From positions 14,804 to 22,146 of the forward strand of contig DESS01000284.1 of the NCBI GenBank assembly GCA_002361335.1: a stretch of DNA of 7,343 nucleotides. Reading direction: 5' to 3'. The notes below the pieces were generated by a model, which worked only from the letters and a program-made list of their open reading frames with translations, made no database searches and was not told where the DNA came from. Within the stretch, counting starts at the first letter, position 1. Every line of letters begins with the position of its first letter. This document shows, one piece after another, positions 5,747 through 7,343 of this stretch. The position numbers were made by a program, and so were the translations under genes. Source of the stretch: Richelia sp. UBA3308. Its GTDB lineage: Bacteria > Cyanobacteriota > Cyanobacteriia > Cyanobacteriales > Nostocaceae.

Positions 5747-6044
5747 AAATGTCGATCAATCCTAGGAAGTAAGGTAACTTGTTTCTAAAACCTCAGTGCA
5801 AGAAGTCTTGAATATTGAACAATTGTTGAAGATTTCCACAGCATTGAAGACGGTAATGTTGGTGACGGCGTACCATCAGCCTTTGAAAAAAGGATACTGA
5901 GCGGAAAACGACCGCTTAAGTCCAGCTAAGTGAAAAAGATATAAGTGCCAAAGCAATTGCTAATTACTTAGCATTGCTGCACGGAAAGCAAAGCGATTAA
6001 GCCTTGCAAAAAATGAATGATTTTTTGACAAGCAAGATTATTTT

Positions 6045-6060
6045 CTTCCTAAATAGGAAG
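6045..6060. repeat. Small perfect hairpin (cttccta-aa-taggaag)
   Basis: A perfect 7-bp inverted repeat with a 2-nt loop inside the decayed gene. It may be chance, or an insertion of a small palindrome during decay. Confidence 0.4.
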
Positions 6061-6100
6061 CAAGTTTTGGCTGCGCGAATAAAACAGGAAATATTTATAT

Positions 6101-6120
6101 TTATTGGCATTTATTGGCGC
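6101..6120. repeat. Near-exact tandem 10-bp duplication (ttattggcat/ttattggcgc)
   Basis: Two adjacent 10-mers differing at the last two bases, inside the fourth segment of the decayed gene. Both are read in the protein-like frame (IYWHLLA), so the duplication predates decay or is coincidental. Confidence 0.5.
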
Positions 6121-6253
6121 AGCTGCGGATCAAAGGACAAGAAACGACTAGGGCAGAAGTTGGATTAGCGATTACCTTAGCTTATCCTGACTTTTTAGTG
6201 TTTCTTGATAACAAGGCGGGTAGTTTCTTGAAAAAGGACGACCTTATCGACGA

Positions 6254-6282
6254 CCACATCTGAAATTCCGAACAGAATGTGG
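6254..6282 (+). promoter_or_regulatory. Hairpin just upstream of the rplC ribosome binding site
   Basis: ccaca (6254-6258) pairs with tgtgg (6278-6282), and tctg (6259-6262) pairs with caga (6273-6276). Together they form a 9-bp stem with one bulged A (6277) and a 10-nt loop. It ends 13 nt before the Shine-Dalgarno. Ribosomal operon leaders are often autoregulated by a product protein binding such structures. No U-tract follows, so it is not a terminator. Confidence 0.45.
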
Positions 6283-6295
6283 AAAACGTAGTAGT

Positions 6296-6301
6296 AAGGA
6301 G
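6296..6301 (+). promoter_or_regulatory. Shine-Dalgarno that sets the rplC start
   Basis: AAGGAG ends 10 nt before GTG 6312. It decides in favour of this start over the in-frame GTG at 6279, which would add 11 residues not expected in L3. Confidence 0.75.
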
Positions 6302-6311
6302 AATAGTAACT

Positions 6312-6944
6312 GTGTCTGTAGGTATTCTCGGCACCAAGGTGGGCATGACTCAGGTTTTTGACGATGGAGGATCAGCCATTCCTGTCACCGTCATTCAAGC
6401 TGGGCCATGTACCGTAACCCAAATCAAAACAGAGCAGACCGACGGTTACTCCGCCATTCAAATAGCATATGGTGAAGTAAAAGAGAAAGCATTAAATAAA
6501 CCGAAGCTGGGGCATTTGGCAAAATCATCTGCTCCACCCTTACGGCATTTAGAAGAATATCGCGCCCAAAATACGGATGATTATTCCTTGGGTCAACAAA
6601 TAAGTGCTGATATATTTGATGCAGGTCAGCTAGTAGATGTAATCGGTACAAGTATCGGTCGCGGCTTCGCTGGTAACCAAAAGCGTAATAAATTCGGCAG
6701 AGGACCGATGTCCCATGGTTCCAAAAACCATAGAGAACCCGGTTCAATCGGTGCTGGTACAACTCCCGGTCGTGTTTATCCCGGTAAACGGATGGCAGGG
6801 CGTTTGGGAGGCAAGCGCGTTACGGTTCGCAAGCTGAAAATAGTGCGAGTCGATGCAGAAAAAAATTTATTGTTAATCAAGGGAGCTATTCCTGGCAAAC
6901 CAGGAGCATTAGTTAATGTCCTCCCTGCAAAAGAAGTGAAATAG
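6312..6944 (+). CDS. rplC: 50S ribosomal protein L3
   Basis: 210 residues from GTG 6312, matching the usual bacterial L3 length and the family start (M)SVGILGTKVGMTQVFDDGG. The L3 core is clear: VIGTSIGRGFAGNQKRNKFG followed by RGPMSHGSKNHREPGSIGAG and TTPGRVYPGKRMAGRLGGKR, the extended loop that reaches toward the peptidyl-transferase centre. L3 binds 23S rRNA early in 50S assembly. The C-terminus, VNVLPAKEVK, is normal. An upstream GTG (6279) is in frame but is followed by residues unlike L3 and lacks a ribosome binding site. The gene opens the S10-type operon with rplD next. After the TAG the same frame stays open for 32 codons through a 12-bp tandem array, ending at TGA 7041. Confidence 0.97.
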   Translation: MSVGILGTKVGMTQVFDDGGSAIPVTVIQAGPCTVTQIKTEQTDGYSAIQIAYGEVKEKALNKPKLGHLAKSSAPPLRHLEEYRAQNTDDYSLGQQISADIFDAGQLVDVIGTSIGRGFAGNQKRNKFGRGPMSHGSKNHREPGSIGAGTTPGRVYPGKRMAGRLGGKRVTVRKLKIVRVDAEKNLLLIKGAIPGKPGALVNVLPAKEVK

Positions 6945-6966
6945 TCATTCGATTTGTTGAATTTTG

Positions 6967-7022
6967 GATTAAATTTTCGATTAAATTTTCGATTAAATTT
7001 TGGATTGAATTTTCGATTGAAT
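6967..7022. repeat. 12-bp tandem array between rplC and rplD (about 4.7 units)
   Basis: Units gattaaattttc (6967-6978), gattaaattttc (6979-6990), gattaaattttg (6991-7002), gattgaattttc (7003-7014) and a partial gattgaat (7015-7022). A degenerate copy precedes it (6956-6966). The period is a multiple of three and the array lies in the rplC frame after the stop, where it would read as LNFR/LNFG repeats. Confidence 0.88.
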
Positions 7023-7060
7023 AAGTCAAAAATAAAAATCTGAAATTAAATCAAGAATTT

Positions 7061-7097
7061 TCCGCGAGGGTAGATAATTACTTCGCTCTAAAGCGGA
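7061..7097 (+). promoter_or_regulatory. Possible RNA structure upstream of rplD
   Basis: tccgc (7061-7065) can pair with gcgga (7093-7097), and gag (7066-7068) with ctc (7086-7088) across a 4-nt bulge. It is the only G/C-rich patch in the AT-rich 206-bp spacer and lies 53 bp before the rplD start. The stem is short, so support is weak. Confidence 0.28.
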
Positions 7098-7150
7098 TCG
7101 TGGATAAATAAAGACAAATAACGAATGACTAACATAAAAAGGACACAAAA

Positions 7151-7343
7151 ATGGTAGATTGTGCAGTTAAAAACTGGCAGGGAGAAGAAGTAGGGCAAAA
7201 AACCTTGGAGTTGAAAGTAGCCAAGGAAGAAACTGCTTCACATATCGTACATAGAGCCTTAGTACGACAAATGACTAATGCTCGCCAAGGAAACGCTAGT
7301 ACAAAAACCCGATCGGAAGTTAGAGGTGGCGGCCGCAAACCGT
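7151..7343 (+). CDS. rplD: 50S ribosomal protein L4, N-terminal part (cut by window edge)
   Basis: The first 64 codons of L4, from ATG 7151, preceded by AAGGA (7139-7143) at 7 nt. The start MVDCAVKNWQGEEVGQKTLE gives the usual N-terminal strand. ALVRQMTNARQGNASTKTRS and then EVRGGGRKP match the conserved L4 segment leading into the extended loop that lines the peptide exit tunnel. L4 binds 23S rRNA, and in E. coli it also represses its own operon; whether it does so here is not shown. It follows rplC as in the standard S10 operon order but after an unusually long spacer. Confidence 0.95.
   Translation, partial: MVDCAVKNWQGEEVGQKTLELKVAKEETASHIVHRALVRQMTNARQGNASTKTRSEVRGGGRKP

Larger units (their letters stand above)
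5416..5795. other. Spacer between ndhN and the decayed gene upstream of rplC
   Basis: 380 bp without a convincing gene. It holds a heptamer array (5451-5485), a four-copy octamer array (5495-5526), a sigma-70-like promoter facing rplC (5553-5581), a perfect 14-bp palindrome (5628-5641) and a 12-bp inverted repeat (5662-5673/5735-5746). A promoter for ndhN should also lie here, but none is clear on the minus strand. Confidence 0.7.
5796..6263 (+). pseudogene. Decayed protein-coding gene directly upstream of rplC, family not recognised
   Basis: Four protein-like segments follow one another on the plus strand. (1) From GTG 5796, VQEVLNIEQLLKISTALKTV and on to KKGY, then TGA 5898, after which the same frame gives AENDRLSPA. 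(2) One frame over from 5926, LSEKDISAKAIANYLALLHG, then TAA 5998. (3) The same frame gives ALQKMNDFLTSKI to about 6090. (4) The first frame again, NIYIYWHLLAQLRIKGQETT, then AEVGLAITLAYPDFLVFLDN and LKKDDLIDDHI, ending at TGA 6261. TGA and TAA are each one transition from TGG and CAA. A lost 5-bp cagct after 5927 and one lost A near 6090 would restore a single frame of about 157 codons. The end lies 48 bp before the rplC start. The protein would be small and soluble, and I know no function. Sequencing error is the alternative, but four lesions make it less likely. Confidence 0.68.

Noticed and set aside
6101..6120. Tandem 10-bp duplication as the cause of the last frameshift in the decayed gene
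   Set aside because: Removing one copy moves the upstream frame into a different frame that hits a stop soon after. Restoring one A near 6090 joins the two protein-like frames instead.
6279..6311. Longer rplC starting at GTG 6279
   Set aside because: The 11 extra residues do not resemble L3 N-termini. The Shine-Dalgarno AAGGAG at 6296-6301 lies inside the extension and points to GTG 6312.
6424..6762. Minus-strand open frame opposite rplC, and a similar one opposite rplD at 7129-7338
   Set aside because: Shadows of highly conserved ribosomal protein genes.

Overview
The window looks like the chromosome of a filamentous, probably heterocyst-forming (Nostocales-type) cyanobacterium. The evidence is an NdhN subunit of the cyanobacterial/plastid NDH-1 complex, a DUF3172-type protein and an AMIN-domain secreted protein, AT-rich spacers, three exact HIP1 octamers (GCGATCGC at 3600-3607, 3806-3813 and 4984-4991), and many heptameric short tandem repeats of the STRR type known from heterocystous cyanobacteria. 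The genus is not resolved.

Layout. Positions 41-475 (+) encode a small four-helix membrane protein of unknown function. Positions 476-803 are non-coding and carry two facing copies of a GGGCA/TGCCC palindromic repeat around a segment I cannot identify. Positions 804-2540 (-) encode a membrane-tethered TAXI-type solute-binding protein with an extra helical C-terminal domain. Positions 2541-3112 are an AT-rich spacer with a possible promoter, a hairpin repeat and a heptamer array. Positions 3113-4015 (+) encode a secreted AMIN-domain protein with a Pro-rich tail. It converges, over a hairpin at 4029-4060, on a DUF3172-like gene at 4122-4682 (-). ndhN lies upstream of that gene on the same strand (4936-5415). 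The 896 bp between the start codons of ndhN and rplC hold repeats, a good promoter candidate, a perfect palindrome, a 12-bp inverted repeat and what reads as a decayed protein-coding gene (5796-6263). rplC (6312-6944) and the first 64 codons of rplD (from 7151) open the S10-type ribosomal protein operon. They are separated by an unusually long, repeat-bearing 206-bp spacer.

Working together. rplC and rplD are co-directional 50S subunit genes that start the ribosomal operon, and ndhN is divergent from it. The remaining genes show no operon logic and are separated by repeat-rich spacers. No CRISPR array, intact insertion sequence, tRNA, rRNA or recognisable defence system is visible.

The most notable observation is the probable pseudogene directly upstream of rplC. 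It consists of four protein-like segments on one strand. Two single-base stop codons, one 5-bp loss and one 1-base loss would reconnect them into a single frame of about 157 codons. The orphan TAXI protein with its cytoplasmic helical domain, and the in-frame 12-bp array between rplC and rplD, are next in interest.
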